Below, in pieces: positions 12,631-24,465 of a stretch of 64,000 nt of DNA (its first letter is position 1; every line of letters starts with the position of its first letter). Source of the DNA: Notospermus geniculatus (Eukaryota; Nemertea; Pilidiophora; Heteronemertea; Lineidae); contig NMRB01001201.1 in the NCBI GenBank assembly GCA_002633025.1, forward strand, positions 103,559 through 167,558, in the 5' to 3' direction. Both the position numbers and the translations under genes were made by a program. The notes beneath the pieces were generated by a model. That model was not told the origin of the DNA. It did not search any database and saw only the letters and a program-made list of their open reading frames with translations.

Positions 12631-13080
12631 CAACCAGTGGAATGTTGGCAGTCCTGTGGATTTCTGCCAATTTCTAACCAGTGGAATGATGGCAGTAGTT
12701 GTAATCTGCCAATGGAATGCTGGAAGTCCTTGTAATCTACCAATGGAATGTTGGCAGTCCTTAACGTATACCACTGGAACGTTGGCAGTCCTTTGTAATC
12801 TACTAATGGAATGTTGTCAGTCTTTGTATCTACATGTACCAATGGAACGTTGGCAGTCCTTGCAATCTACCACTGGAACGTTGGCAGTTTTTGTAATATA
12901 CCAATGGAATGCTGGCAGTCATTGTAATATACCAATGGAATGCTGGCAGTCGTTGTAATCTACCATAGGAATCTTGGCAGTCCTTTGTACCTGCTAATGG
13001 AATGTTGGCAGTCCTTGTAATCTACCAATGGAATGTTGGCAGTCTTTGTAATCTACCAATGGAATCTTGGCAGTCATCCT
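12631..13080. repeat. Minisatellite, about 31-bp unit (copy B)
   Basis: This is the counterpart of the array at 10984-11425, with the same unit order. It differs by substitutions and by a short ACATGT-type insertion near 12834. Confidence 0.9.
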
Positions 13081-13117
13081 AGACATTTCATGTGTTCCTC
13101 ACACCTGTCTTGCCAAG

Positions 13118-13497
13118 TAAGGCTGAAAGGGTAAATGTCGTCCTGGGTATATACAAAGATTACCCAGGATCTCAGTCTTCACTAAAACAATACCCTGGGT
13201 GTACTTTCGGTAGCCGAACATCACCCAGCATCGTAGTGTGACACCTGGATTCGAGGTTGTCTCGCCCGTGGTCAAATTACCGCCTTAAGAATGTCATGAA
13301 CAGCTACACTCAACAAGAACCCCGGCGCGAGACCGCGAGATTCCACGGGATTTTTAAATAGGACTCGTTCCTACGCACTGATTGCGGGTGCTGGGTGATG
13401 TTCGGCTACTGAAACTTCACCCAGGGTATTGTTTTAGTGAAGATTAAGATCCTGGGTAATCTTTGTATATACCCAGGACGACATTTACCCTTTCAGC
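13118..13497. mobile_element. 380-bp MITE with ~110-bp terminal inverted repeats
   Basis: The arms at 13121-13230 and 13389-13498 are near-perfect reverse complements, starting GGCTGAAAGGGTAAATGTCG, so most of the element can fold into one hairpin. Copy A has an uninterrupted TTGCCAAG-CCACAAACTGG at this point. Here CCAAG appears on both sides (13113-13117 and 13498-13502), consistent with a 5-bp target-site duplication. There is no coding content. The superfamily is not certain. Confidence 0.9.
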
Positions 13498-13719
13498 CCA
13501 AGTCACAAACTGGACCATGCGGTCACTCGGAATTCAATACTTTGATTTGACTGGCCTTTCGCGGTTCATGTACAAAAATAGTGATTGTGCCATGCGCTTC
13601 ATTGCTGGAGGGAACTGTCACATCGCGTTTTCTGCGGGAGTGATCAGTCAGGGTGCAGTGGGGCTTTGGTTGTCCTGTAGTCATATCTGTTTACTGAGTG
13701 AAACTGCTGGTAGTTTTTA

Positions 13720-15044
13720 GGGCGTCCAAAGGTTAGATAATCAATACATGAAATATATAGTATTACGCCCTACTGTTCTGGCTATGGAAAAATTTCGACC
13801 AGATTTTGTGAAAAACGTCATCGAAATATACAAAAACGTCATCAAAATATGTGGAAAAGAATCATACTCCGTGAAAAACGTCATCACAATATGCATTCAC
13901 GTGACACAGAATCCCATAAAACGTCATTCATGACCTTGAACACAATGAAATTTAGGTCAATATTCGATAGGGAATTCGTCTATGTGTATTGTGTGTTGAT
14001 GCATTTTCTTTTCAACCTTAATAAAACAGTACAACGAAATTATGAAACTGTATTGGCATAATGTTTCTGATGACATGTTTCATTCAGTATCCAAGCTCAG
14101 GATGCGTTTTAGTGTTTTTGTCAATTCCTGGAATTGTCCTCTCGTTCCTCACGCATGACCATGCTCCGTGGAGAGCCCTGGTGGAAGGAATGCAGGACAT
14201 TTTTTGTATTGTTGTAGGCGTAATTTACATAGCCTTCAGTTGACGTCATCGCGTCATGATCAGTGTCTCACTCATACGTATGTCATACACATTTTGCTCG
14301 ATGCAAAGTTTGAGTGGGCCGTATAAACAACTGAGAGCATGAAAATAAAAAAAAAATCACTTACCTGTGACAGCAGCTGGATTGGCTTGAAAACCCGGGG
14401 AAACAAAGCGAATATAGTCCATACGGCTTGCTGTATATCGAGGGCAATCCCACCTCAATCTGACCGCACAACGTTTTGACGTCATCACCAATGGTGTTGA
14501 CGCTGTGCTTCTAGGCTACGCCATGGGCGTCGCCTAGAGCCGATTCACCTTAGCAACGACGTCACTGAGTTTTGGCATGCACGTCAATTATTGGACTGAC
14601 AGGGAATTCGCCTATGACATGAGCGTGTGTGTTGATGCGTTTTCCTTTTCAACTTAAATGCTTCTGATGACATTGCCGGACGTTAATACGTGATGCAGCA
14701 CCCCTGTAGTCATCGCCAGATTAGCCCAGGATGCGTATTTAGGCCTATACATGGGCATGTGGTTTTGTCAATTCCGAATTTCCTCCCGTTTCTCACGCAT
14801 GGCCATGCTCCGTGGAGCGGGCTATGACATTTGTGTACTGAATATTGACTGATGATTTCTCAAAATGGTCTCACTCTCAGCTGTCTTTCCATATCGAAGT
14901 CCTTGCATCGTCATAATCATGTGGGCCTAATGGCACGATCAACTGGTCAATCAAGTCACGTTCCAAAATCCCGCCCAACAAAATAGCAAACCAATCAGGA
15001 AATTCAAACACCACCGCCCTATGTTTTTTTAAAAACATTTCTTG
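13720..15044. mobile_element. 1.3-kb insertion present only in copy B
   Basis: Copy A reads GTTTTTAAGCTG. In copy B the same site is split, with TTA at both edges (13717-13719 and 15045-15047), suggesting a 3-bp duplication. The left end begins GGGCGTCC; a possible true right end is CCGCCC at about 15014-15019, followed by ~25 bp of uncertain origin. Inside are three AACGTCATC motifs near 13815-13885 and two TGACGTCA octamers (14241, 14477). There is also a diverged internal duplication (about 13960-14190 against about 14597-14820, both with GGGAATTCG, TTTTGTCAATTCC and CCATGCTCCGTGGAG). No transposase frame was recognised. A non-autonomous DNA transposon is likely. Confidence 0.6.
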
Positions 15045-15474
15045 TTAAGCTGATAACATCATTACTAACTCAAGTTGGCAAAATATAGCGTAAATGCACC
15101 AGTTTGAGAATGTTAGACTGGTTTCCCGACATTACTCATCGTTACGTAGGAAAGAGGTTTGCATTAAGGCTCATCATCACCCATTCAGGCCATTCATCAT
15201 CACAAAATTGGAATGCAGCATTGTAAATTGAAACGAATTGAAATCAGTTTGAATAAAAAGCAGTATGGATGATTCAATTCTGTGGTGGATGGTTTTTGAA
15301 ATTGAATTCGTGAATGAACGAAAATATGACGTAAGTCTCATTCACGGAGTCTTGTGGTTTGTGATTTTGTATCAATTCTACAGCTTGCCGATATGTAAAC
15401 ATCCCTAAGACCGATGGTAAGCATGTCTCCAAAGGGCGAACGGAAAAGTTGAGAAGGTTCCTCCTTCGGGCTGC

Positions 15475-15641
15475 CGTAAGAGGCCGCCTGTTAGCGGTCG
15501 TAGGACGTCACAAAATTTTGACGTAATAGACGTACGCCATGACCTCAGCGTCATTATGGATGACGTTGTGCCGTGCATTTCTTCTCTGTGACGTCAAACG
15601 TCGTGACGTTCCAGGACCGCTAACTGGTGGTGGTCTCTACC
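15475..15641. mobile_element. CRE-rich inverted-repeat element
   Basis: CGTAAGAGGCCGCCTGTTAG and AGCGGTCGTAGGACGTCAC at the left are mirrored by GTGACGTTCCAGGACCGCT and AACTGGTGGTGGTCTCTACC at the right. The arms are about 40 bp and the span 167 bp. It contains one full TGACGTCA (15589-15596) and several half sites. It is non-coding and MITE-like. Confidence 0.6.
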
Positions 15642-16768
15642 GGCAGAAAAGCATCCATTGACGAGATCTCTCAAACGCCGCGCCACCAGTACTCAAAAAA
15701 ATGTGAATGACTCTGGAAAAGATACATCCTATTTTGTATTTTTTGTTCATTTCCAATTCCAATTCGATGAAATCCATGCCATCTGCCTCCTACCACAGTG
15801 CGTACTACACAAGAGGCATTCATCTGATTAACATTCAGTGAGAAGCATTGGCAAACAGTTGTAAGAGACCTCATATCCTGTCGGAGGTTTGCAGTACAGG
15901 TCTGGCTATCACCAGAAACCACGTGCAAGTAGACTCGAGTCGCCTACAAAGCTGAAAATGTGCTGCCCGTTACACAAGATCAATGACAAAGATGGTCAGC
16001 AGTTTTTTTTTATCCTGTGAAGCTTCCTGTATTTCTTGCCATGTGTTTGATGGCGCGTATATTCTCGTTAATAAACATCTGTAATGAATTCCGAATGTTC
16101 ACTTGATAAAAGTCCCAATATCTGTTCTTTGTCGTCGCATCGGCAGAACTGTTAGCGGTTCCGATTTGAATATTAATGGTTTCTCATCTGATTGCAGAAC
16201 CTTGAGGCCTTTTAAAGATTTTTTTCAATCTGTTGTTACAAGGCCTAAAACCTGTGTCTCCAAAGAAACGTGTCTTTCATGAACCTTTCCAAACCTACAT
16301 ACTGTGGTCTCGGAGTTAATGCCTTGTTGAAAGGAATCTTTCAACCCCAAAACGATGACTGTTCGATCTACGCCATAACGGACCGATGAGTAACCAGTAT
16401 GTATTGAAAGTGTGTGCTGATATGAGTTTTTTTCGTGAAATCATCCATCATTTAAATCACTTGGCTAGTTCTCGAGGCATTTATGTTCTCCATCGTAAAC
16501 AAGAAGTTATATTGAATATGATGTTTGGCCGACTGCTTCGGATTCAATGGCTTGTCAGAGGTTTGATAGATCGACTCCACACAGTGTAGTTATAACAGAA
16601 ATATTGTATTGCCAGCCTGGTATCTAGACCCTAAATAAAATATCCCGCGCCTTTGACCACCAGATGGTGGACAATACCTAGATTGAATATACCTATGATT
16701 GATGAGACAGACGTGAAATCCCCGTGGTAAATATACTTGTAACTCATCAGCTCACCCAGACCCAATCA
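15642..16768. other. No gene recognised
   Basis: Unique DNA with an 85-codon minus frame (15671-15928) and a 67-codon plus frame (16386-16589), neither recognisable. Confidence 0.5.
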
Positions 16769-17528
16769 CCACTGGCTGTTAGATTGACGTATATATGGGC
16801 AGTTATTTCCGCAAATGCAGGTGTTACGAAATAAAGACGTTGTAAGTAATGATCTCGAGTCGTCTGATGTAATCTTGATTCGTAACAGAAAATGACGTCG
16901 GGTGGCGCTGTAGTCGTTAGGATGATCAGGAGTAGTAGCTGAGAATGACGTTGGGTGACGATGTTAGGGAGTTTAAGAAATCAAACGATAAACGTTAACT
17001 TTACGACAACGTTATTTTTCGTACTGCGAATTCACCAGATTATATATTGAATTTTCGTAGAAAAAATAACGTTGTCGTAAAGTTAACGTTTATCGTTTGA
17101 TTTCTTAAACTACCTATTGTCTTGAAGATGACCTGGGGACGTGGCTGAAATGTAGACGTTACAAAATGAGACGAACTTATATGTTTTGATCTAGTTGTTG
17201 TGATGATCTGGAATTAAGGTTAGAATTGAGGCTTCTCGTTTTTGTTTTGTCAAGCGACACTAGCGCCGCCCAACGTCTTTCTAAGCTAGAATTCCAGATC
17301 ATCCTGACCAAAGCAGCGCCATGCCCCTAACGTCATTCCTGAGCTACGAGTGAAGATGACATTACAACGACAAGAATCATGGTTTACAACATCTTTATTG
17401 CAGGACAGATGTAAAACCGGCCAAAATAATGACCTTTTTTTTGGAGTTAGCGTCCATCATTTAAAGGTGGATTCTCATTGAGATATTGGCAAGAAATCAT
17501 TGCAGTGATCTTAATGAAATCTTATATA
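16769..17528. repeat. Tandem duplication, copy 1 (760 bp)
   Basis: This runs from CCACTGGCTGTTAGATTGAC to the start of the same words at 17529. The unit is itself a degenerate inverted repeat: TGCAGGTGTTACGAAATAAAG near 16818 pairs with the complement of CTTTATTGCAGG near 17392, and GTAGCTGAGAATGACGTT with the complement of AACGTCATTCCTGAGCTAC. It may therefore be a duplicated MITE-like element. This copy carries an extra MITE at 16965-17116. Confidence 0.85.
16965..17116. mobile_element. 152-bp MITE (TAGGGAG family) in one copy only
   Basis: The arms begin TAGGGAGTTTAAGAAATCAA and pair almost perfectly for more than 50 bp with the right end, leaving a short AT-rich loop. The sister copy has an uninterrupted GACGTTGTCGTGAAG here. 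ATGT lies on the left and TTGT on the right, suggesting a 4-bp target-site duplication with one mismatch. Related ends and an internal AACGTTTATC-type motif occur at 34434-34801 and 38333-38454. Confidence 0.85.
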
Positions 17529-18119
17529 CCACTGGCTGTTAGATTGACGTATATATGGGCAGTTATTTCCGCAAATGCAGGTGTTACGAAATAAAGACGT
17601 TGTAAGTAATGATCTCGAGTTGTCTGATGTAATCTTGAGTCGTAACTGAAAATGGCGTCGAGTGGCACTGAGGAGTAGTAGCTGAGAATGGCGTTGGGCG
17701 ACGTTGTCGTGAAGATGACCTGGGGACGTGGCCGATATGTAGACGTTACAAAATGAGACGAGCTTGTATGTTTTGATCTAGTTGCTGTGATGATCTGGAA
17801 TTAAGATTAGAATTGAGGCTTCTCGTTTTTGTTTTGTCAAGCGACACTAGCGCCGCCCAACGTCTTTCTAAGCTAGAATTCCAGATCATCCTGACCAAAG
17901 CAGCGCCACTGAACGTCATTCCTGAGCTACGACTGCGGATGACATTACAACGACAAGAATCATGGTTTACAACATCTTTATTGCAGGACAGATGTAAAAC
18001 CGGCCAAAATAATGACATTTTTTTGGAGTTAGCGTCCATCATTTAAAGGTGGATTCTCATTGAGATATTGGCAAGAAATCATTGCAGTGATCTTAATGAA
18101 ATCTTATATCAGCAATCAG
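17529..18119. repeat. Tandem duplication, copy 2 (about 590 bp)
   Basis: This is the direct repeat of 16769-17528 without the MITE and with small differences, such as a shorter T run in the right third. A 77-codon plus frame and an overlapping 98-codon minus frame here arise from the repeat. Confidence 0.85.
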
Positions 18120-18837
18120 AAAGTTTAGCAAAGTGAGCAAAGAAAGAAGAGAACTCTGTGCCATCTCGTTATTCACTGTCGATGGTAACTCGGTGCAGTA
18201 GTGTGGGGTCGTCCCAGAATAGGGATATGATAGCTTATGAAAATACAACTTAAAAAAAATAATATCATGTACCGGTAAAGTGATGAGCGTGCTCGTCTAC
18301 TTTCTGGCCCTACTCAAGTGGATTTAAGGTTCTTATTGAAAATATGAAAAACTTGCTTTATATGAGCAATATTTTTCAAATAGCACGAACAGTAAAGTAG
18401 GAGTGATGGATTGATCATGTCAGGTAACTTGTTAACCCCACCGATCCATCACATGTCGAGATAGTTTGCCAGGATGGTCAAGACACCCAACAAGACACTC
18501 GAAACTAGAAGTTTTTTTACGTCATGCTTTCATCTTCGTCAGCAATTCTGGTTCTGGTATCAGCTGTCACTTTGTTTTTTGTTGGTTGAATTGCAAGGTG
18601 TTCTTAGCACGTTTTTTGTGATTGGTACAGTATTACATCAGGGATTGGATTCAGTGGCAGTGTGACGCCTTCCTCAGCTATTGGCTGCAACGTTTGCATT
18701 GACGAATAGGTGACCTTTCTACACTCCACTAAAGCTGCTGTCTCCACTCAAACATTTGAACATCATTCCTCTCGACCGTGTCCAAGACGGGATTGGAAAT
18801 CGTGTCTGTGAACCGTGTCGCGGACATAAAACTCATG
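18120..18837. other. No gene recognised
   Basis: Unique DNA; nothing identified. Confidence 0.5.
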
Positions 18838-18982
18838 TGGCCGTATGCACCAACGAAGATTATCTTGAACTCAGGTTGAGCCACAGCTTTTCCATTGTTC
18901 AGGTTTGCCAGGGCAGGATGTGACAGTGGAAAAGTTGTGGCTCAACCCGAGTTCAAGATAATCTTCGTTGGTGCATAGGGCC
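18838..18982. mobile_element. MITE, GGGCCGTATGCACC family, first of a pair
   Basis: GGCCGTATGCACCAACGAAG at the left is mirrored by CTTCGTTGGTGCATAGGGCC at the right, with long arms continuing through ATTATCTTGAACTCA and TTGAGCCACA. The centre reads GTTCAGGTTTGCCAGGG. The flanks show no clear duplication. Confidence 0.8.
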
Positions 18983-19006
18983 AATAGAGACGAGGTAGCA
19001 CACTTA

Positions 19007-19153
19007 GGGCCGTATGCACCAACGAAGATTATCTTGAATTCACGCTGAGCCACAACTTTTCCATTGTCACATCATACCCTGGCAAAACCTGAACAATTGA
19101 AAAGTTGTGGCTCAATCTGAGTTCAAGATAATCTTCGTTGGTGCATACGGCCC
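19007..19153. mobile_element. MITE, same family, opposite orientation, TTA flanks
   Basis: The ends are GGGCCGTATGCACCAACG and its complement. TTA flanks both sides (19004-19006 and 19154-19156). The centre is the reverse complement of that in the element at 18838-18982, so the two are inserted in opposite orientations 24 bp apart. A TTA duplication with GGGCC termini fits PIF/Harbinger-type MITEs; this rests on ends alone, with no transposase present. Confidence 0.8.
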
Positions 19154-19156
19154 TTA

Positions 19157-19809
19157 GGTTTTAGCTAATATAGACATGATATCCATATGTGTGCTACATA
19201 ACAGTTCTTCAGAGCAGGACCATCGTCAGTGTACTTGAGGGTACATGACGGATCTAGGACTTCAATCGATCAGTTTCTACTGATCACGAGTAGAGATGCT
19301 CATACCATTGGAAGGCTGGTTCATCTCCTATAAAACCCTGGGAAAGTGCTTCCCTTGTTGGATGTAACCCTCAGACATCAAAACATCAGGTCGCCTGCGT
19401 CATATCGAATCTTCGTCCCCTTTGTCCCGGTTTAACCTTTGATAAGTCTTGAGACTTTTTTGAAAACATCCGGCTGATCAAATTATGTTGTTACTTTTGA
19501 ACTAAAATGAAATGTAGATGAGACCCCTTGATCCCTCTGAAGATACGAAAGCGATACCGCCGTGCCTTATTCTCAAATCCATTGAAAAGTAACAAAAGAA
19601 AGCCGTTATTATTGAAGGCTGTATTCCAAAGATGCATGCTTTTCTTCCGAACCGATACCCTTTCGATACTGTAAGGGGACACAATATCCGTCCCTGCTTT
19701 GGCGGCTAATGGTATCATGTCATATGAGTGCCATTCAAAATGTAAGGAGCTCGAAATATGTGGCCTTTGTTAGTTACTGCAATATAAAGGTCGAAATGAG
19801 TGGAAGCGC
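19157..19809. other. No gene recognised
   Basis: Unique DNA; short frames only. Confidence 0.5.
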
Positions 19810-20056
19810 CATTAGTCCTTGATTACCTATACCTTTGGTAATCACAGGCGTTGGGCTACATTAGTCCTTGATTACCTAATACCTTTGTAATCTCAGGCGT
19901 TGGGCTCCATTAGTCCTTGATTACCTAATACCTTTGTAATCTCAGGCGTTGGGCTCCGTTAGTCCTTGATTACCTAATACCTTTGGTAATCTCAGGGGTT
20001 GGGCTCCGTTAGTCCTTGATTACCTAATACCTTTGGTAATCTCAGGCGTTGGGCTC
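19810..20056. repeat. Minisatellite, 49-bp unit, 5 copies
   Basis: Units start at about 19812, 19861, 19910, 19959 and 20009. The consensus is TTAGTCCTTGATTACCTAAT, then ACCTTTGGTAATCTCAGGCG, then TTGGGCTCC. Units differ by one to three bases. Each unit contains a short ATTACC/GGTAAT inverted repeat. Confidence 0.9.
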
Positions 20057-20643
20057 TTTTTTCAAGGAAAACTTGGATAAATCTGTGTCTTTTGTCGTCT
20101 CGCATCCGTCGATGAAGTAACACTTCCGAACCTTCTGAAGACAAAACCGTCTTTTGCGTCTGCATCGAGTCGGGGTGTGAATATCCTTCAGTGAATTGCC
20201 ATCTTCTGCCATCTATATGCGAGTCTCGATGGACCCAAGTAGGATTTATTCCGATTACTTAATATGCAGACTTTTATCTACTCAATTTGTCTGAAGAAGC
20301 GGGTCATCCGGCGATACTTTTGATACACGTCGATGCATATTACTCGATCTACACGGCGGCCTGTTATCCCTGCATTGTCGGAATCGGTAATTCGGATGCT
20401 ACCAATTTGGAGTTCTTGAAGCTTGGAAGATTTCATTTAGTATAACGTGGTATTTGCTTTGCGGTCGGGGAATGTTTGTTGTGTTCGGAATGAAACGGGA
20501 TTCCGACTTGAGGTTCTTCATCCGTTCTTAAATCCAGCAACACTGTTGTTAACTCTTTAATGCTTGAAGCAGTTTGAGGTGTGATCAGCGACATGACGTC
20601 TGCTTTTAGCTGGAGGGTAATAACGCATATGCGTGGTCGGCAC
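20057..20643. other. No gene recognised
   Basis: Unique DNA; nothing identified. Confidence 0.5.
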
Positions 20644-20725
20644 CGACGATCAACACATGTTGGGCCTAGACGTCTAGCCGAGAGCAACGACGATCAACCA
20701 CGTAGGGCCTAGGCGTCTAGCCGAG
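20644..20725. repeat. Two-copy direct repeat, about 44 bp
   Basis: CGACGATCAAC, GGGCCTAG and CGTCTAGCCGAG occur twice with a 44-bp offset. Confidence 0.8.
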
Positions 20726-22842
20726 TTACATCAATGTGATATCAGTCGTTTCATATTGCTGAATGGTTCCAGCGTGTAGAATGGTCTGAAAACTTCTTAT
20801 CAATGAGAAATACACAGTAGCTTTCGTTGGCTCACATTATCACGATATGGCCAAAGGCTCTTTGGTCGATACTCGCGTGAAAGCATTGCTTTTCCTGCTC
20901 TGTCCGTCACACAATCGCCTTCCAAACCTTTAGAACGACAGATAGATTATGGTGTACATAGTGTGGTGAAGTATAACACGTTAACAACATCATACACATG
21001 AAAAACCTGGCACTGGGCAGAGAAAAATCACGATTAATCCAAACTAACACCACACATTTTTTTCTGTCCCTTGGCTCCTGTACACATGAATAATTCAAAG
21101 TTCGGTTGCTAAACTGTCATCACGTAATACATGAATACATGAGGTTATCGGATCTTACATACGAAGAAGCCAAGACTTGACACACCGTACTTTTATAATA
21201 TCTGAGAAATGGTTGAGAGTTTCCTCCACGACCCAGAAATTCCTATCCTTTTGTTCGGTGCTCTCTTCGTGGCATCCAACAGTGACTTTGTGAAAAGTCC
21301 ATTTTAAATTGAAGCAAAAGTCAGGCCTAGAAACAAAGACTCAGTCCAACTCATTGGCAGTCATGAATGGATACAATAATGGGGAATAATCAATTGAAAC
21401 GAATGTAAGATTGAGTAGAACGTGAGGCCTGGTGATCATCAGGCACGACATAGAATCTGCAGGCTATCATGGTCGACTTGAGCGCAATATGTTCTCCAAA
21501 CAGTTGTCATGAGTCTTCCCAAGGTCTCTGTCTGTCAAGCAGCCGGTTCCCTTTTGAATTTTCACATGGTAGTTCACATATTGCTGGGTTGTCGTTGACA
21601 GTGTGGAATGTACATGTATGTATTGAGTCAACAGTTTGAGCATGGACAACATTTTAAACACTTCATCACGAACGGCCCGCTACATTGCCATCACCGCTAT
21701 CTAGAGAACAATGGTGGGTAATGCCATGCAGGGGGAAACCAGAACCTCAGACGAACCTGTTACAGATTGAAGCTGTTGAGTGACTAGTTGTATAAAAATG
21801 CACTTGTATTCATTGAAAACATGAACTTAATACGTTCATCCTGGATTTTCTGCTTGCTGCATCTTTCGAGTAAAATTATCGGTGAATCTGTCAGCTGGAA
21901 TGAGGAGTTTGCCTCGATGGAGACAAATGACTCGTCTATCTATCAACTTCTCAGAACCTGTTGGCGCTGACTTTTTATACATGCATAATCATCCACGCTG
22001 TTTTGTCATGTTGCCATCACGTTATCCAGAGTCTTGTCGTGAATTTTGTTCGAATGGCGATGTTGATTTTAAGCGAAAAGATGATGAGGATTAGATTATG
22101 TCATCTCACTTTTCGTAAAGAGTGTAGTCCCCTGATTCTGGGACACTAGCAGCCAAAGTGGCGTCGTGCATTGGGTGTCGAGCAGTCATCAGGATGTTCT
22201 GGTTCAAATAAACCTGTTCCTCGTCTCTTAACTCTGATTTCAAGGAATTTTTTCTGGTGTAGCATCTGCAGTTGTTTTCGATCTGCCAGTGTTTCCCAAC
22301 CATGGACAGACGAAACAAGTCACGACTTGGCAATAGGGGACACACCCACAGAAAAATCAATCTGCTCTAGAGAAGACGTTCCCCAACAAAGTGGGGACAC
22401 AGAAAGGCGTCACAGCAAGTGATCATTTACTAATAATAAAACGTGGGAGTAAATTACACATTTGACGAACAATGGGATTGTTCTGAAATCGCTAACGATA
22501 TACCAGACTTCCTAATCACTAATCCCTCCCATCAAAGTCTCTTCAAAACCCTATCTGTCCCATCTGAATATAATTGAATTTTACTTCATGACTGAGTTCG
22601 AAATTCTAGCAAGTCATTCTAGAGAGTTAATCACCCATAATTTTCTTCACGAGTATTAGCTACTGGTGATGATGCAGTCACGCGTTTCTCTCATTTCACT
22701 AGAACTGCAGACTCTAATGGTATAATTGTTTCATTATTTGCATATTCCGCTCCGAGTCGTCTATATTCAGTTCGGTTCTGTGTCTAGTGTGTCTACTTTT
22801 AAATACAATGTACCATGCTTTTTCTGAACGTTTGTGCTGGTA
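20726..22842. other. No gene recognised
   Basis: Unique DNA. Frames of 60-84 codons occur on both strands, for example 22106-22360 minus, but none has a recognisable domain. Confidence 0.5.
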
Positions 22843-23270
22843 TGATGATGATGATGATGATATAATTTTATTTAAAGAACAGCTGACTATACAAATTCAT
22901 ATTATACAATATGGGCCAAAGCGCAGGCATTATTGGCCCAATTTATAGGCAAAACGAGAAAAGTTATATTACGTACAGTGGAGACAGGAATGTTGAAATG
23001 CTGACAAGTTACTGGAGCTAAAAAAGAGAGAAAGAAAAAATAAATTATCTTAATTTAAGAGTCCAAATGTCTGAGATAAACTGGCCCACCCGTTCGATAA
23101 TTTTGAAATTAGTACCCCGCGGTAAATTTCCAGAGCCATTTAGTAATACCTGCAACTTGTCACCAATTTGGTTATAATACAACAAAAACGATGGCAGCAG
23201 ACCAAGGTCATGTAGAAGATCATTGGGGATGTCAAAGAAGAGATGGCACTGAAAAAACAAATGTTTGTGC
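22843..23270 (-). mobile_element. Possible 3' end of a non-LTR retroelement
   Basis: Read on the minus strand, the segment ends with AATAAA, then AATTATA, and then a (TCA)6 tract (complement of 22843-22861). A short simple-repeat tail after a polyadenylation-like signal is typical of CR1/L2-like non-LTR elements. Upstream minus frames (23045-23260, 23140-23322) are open for 60-71 codons but no reverse-transcriptase motif is visible. The left boundary is a guess. Confidence 0.3.
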
Positions 23271-23768
23271 TGGTGATTCGTTCTGTACTATACATGTATA
23301 TCCCGTTGATATCCCGACACAATGCAGTCTAAATGTACACGAACATGTACATATTCCCTTGGGAAATACTGTGAATCCTTCGTCCTTGACAAGTGATCAC
23401 TTCCTGCAGATGCATAGCATATGATTCTCACATTCATATAGCTTATCTGACTTTTGTTGAGCTTTTCAATCTAAATGCACGAGTTTCTCTTCATATTTCC
23501 ATAGTTTCTATCAGAAATTCATAGAAATGCCATGATTCATTTGGGGCATTGGACTTTGTCAGTGTTCGGGGTATAAATTTCATGCATATTTGATGAAGAA
23601 AAATGGAAAAGCGATGATTTTTACTTGTATCTTTATTGGTTTAAACCCCTCGGTACAACTGTTTTTAAATTCAAAGTGGCTTATCTCAGATCATATGTCG
23701 TTCTGTCACATTCATATTTAAAGTATCATTGCTGCTGTTGAAAGTTAAAGAAGAAAAAGATAATATTC
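23271..23768. other. No gene recognised
   Basis: Unique AT-rich DNA. Confidence 0.5.
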
Positions 23769-24465
23769 GTTTTGTCAGCGTTGACGATCTCCCGTACATC
23801 ACCGCATCACTTTTTCTTCCCTGTTACATTTTCCTCCCAGTGAATGTTTATAAAAGCACAGCGAATACTGCACATCTCACTGCACAGCGTGTCACGTCAT
23901 CTTCATCACAGGACGTACTGAAATAAAACGAAATTCGTTCAAATCAATTCGCAAATTTCAGAACCCCAGGGCGATCCATCATTTGTAACGAATGGTCCTC
24001 ATTAATCTTTCCATGTAATGCTATAATGTAACGCAAAATGCTGCGTGCTGAAGTCAGACCGACCAGAACTTTCAAATCAATCCGAGGAAAGAGAAAAAAT
24101 CCAAACTTCGCGATCGTTCAGTCAGGTGATCTTTAACGTAATGAACTGTATCGCCTCTTCTTCTGCCCAAACGATCAGAGATGAAAAAAAAATGTTACAG
24201 TTGTCTCCGCATGAATGATCAGTCGTTGCGCTATTGCGCTATTGCTTTGGGCGATCTAGCCACAGACTGGCAGGAACTGACTCCCAAGTGGTGAGTGAAA
24301 AACGGTCGCTCATGATTCATCATCCAGTTAAATTAGAGAAGGAACAAGTCTCCCTTCACAAATGCATCAAGCACCGCATTTATTTTATCATTACGTGCAC
24401 TTTTAAGTGACATAGCACCTCATTTTATTTTACTACTCGCTCCAGCATACCGACGGTTTTGCTCA
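23769..24465. repeat. Direct duplication, copy 1 (about 697 bp)
   Basis: This is identical to 24660-25356 at a fixed 891-bp offset with no indels; I count about three substitutions. An ambiguous base (N, 24466) sits at the exact right end. No coding content was recognised. Confidence 0.95.

Larger units (their letters stand above)
11848..15210. repeat. Tandem duplication unit, copy B, enlarged by two insertions
   Basis: This repeats copy A from its poly-C start (11848-11860) to CACAAAATTG at 15201-15210. It is about 1.7 kb longer because of insertions at 13118-13497 and 13720-15044. Outside them the two copies align nearly base for base with scattered substitutions. The last ~165 bp of the unit (AAGCTGATAACATC and onward) lies at 15047-15210, beyond the larger insertion. 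Confidence 0.85.

Noticed and set aside
19810-20056. CRISPR-like array
   Set aside because: The units abut head to tail with no variable spacers, in a eukaryotic context; it is a minisatellite.
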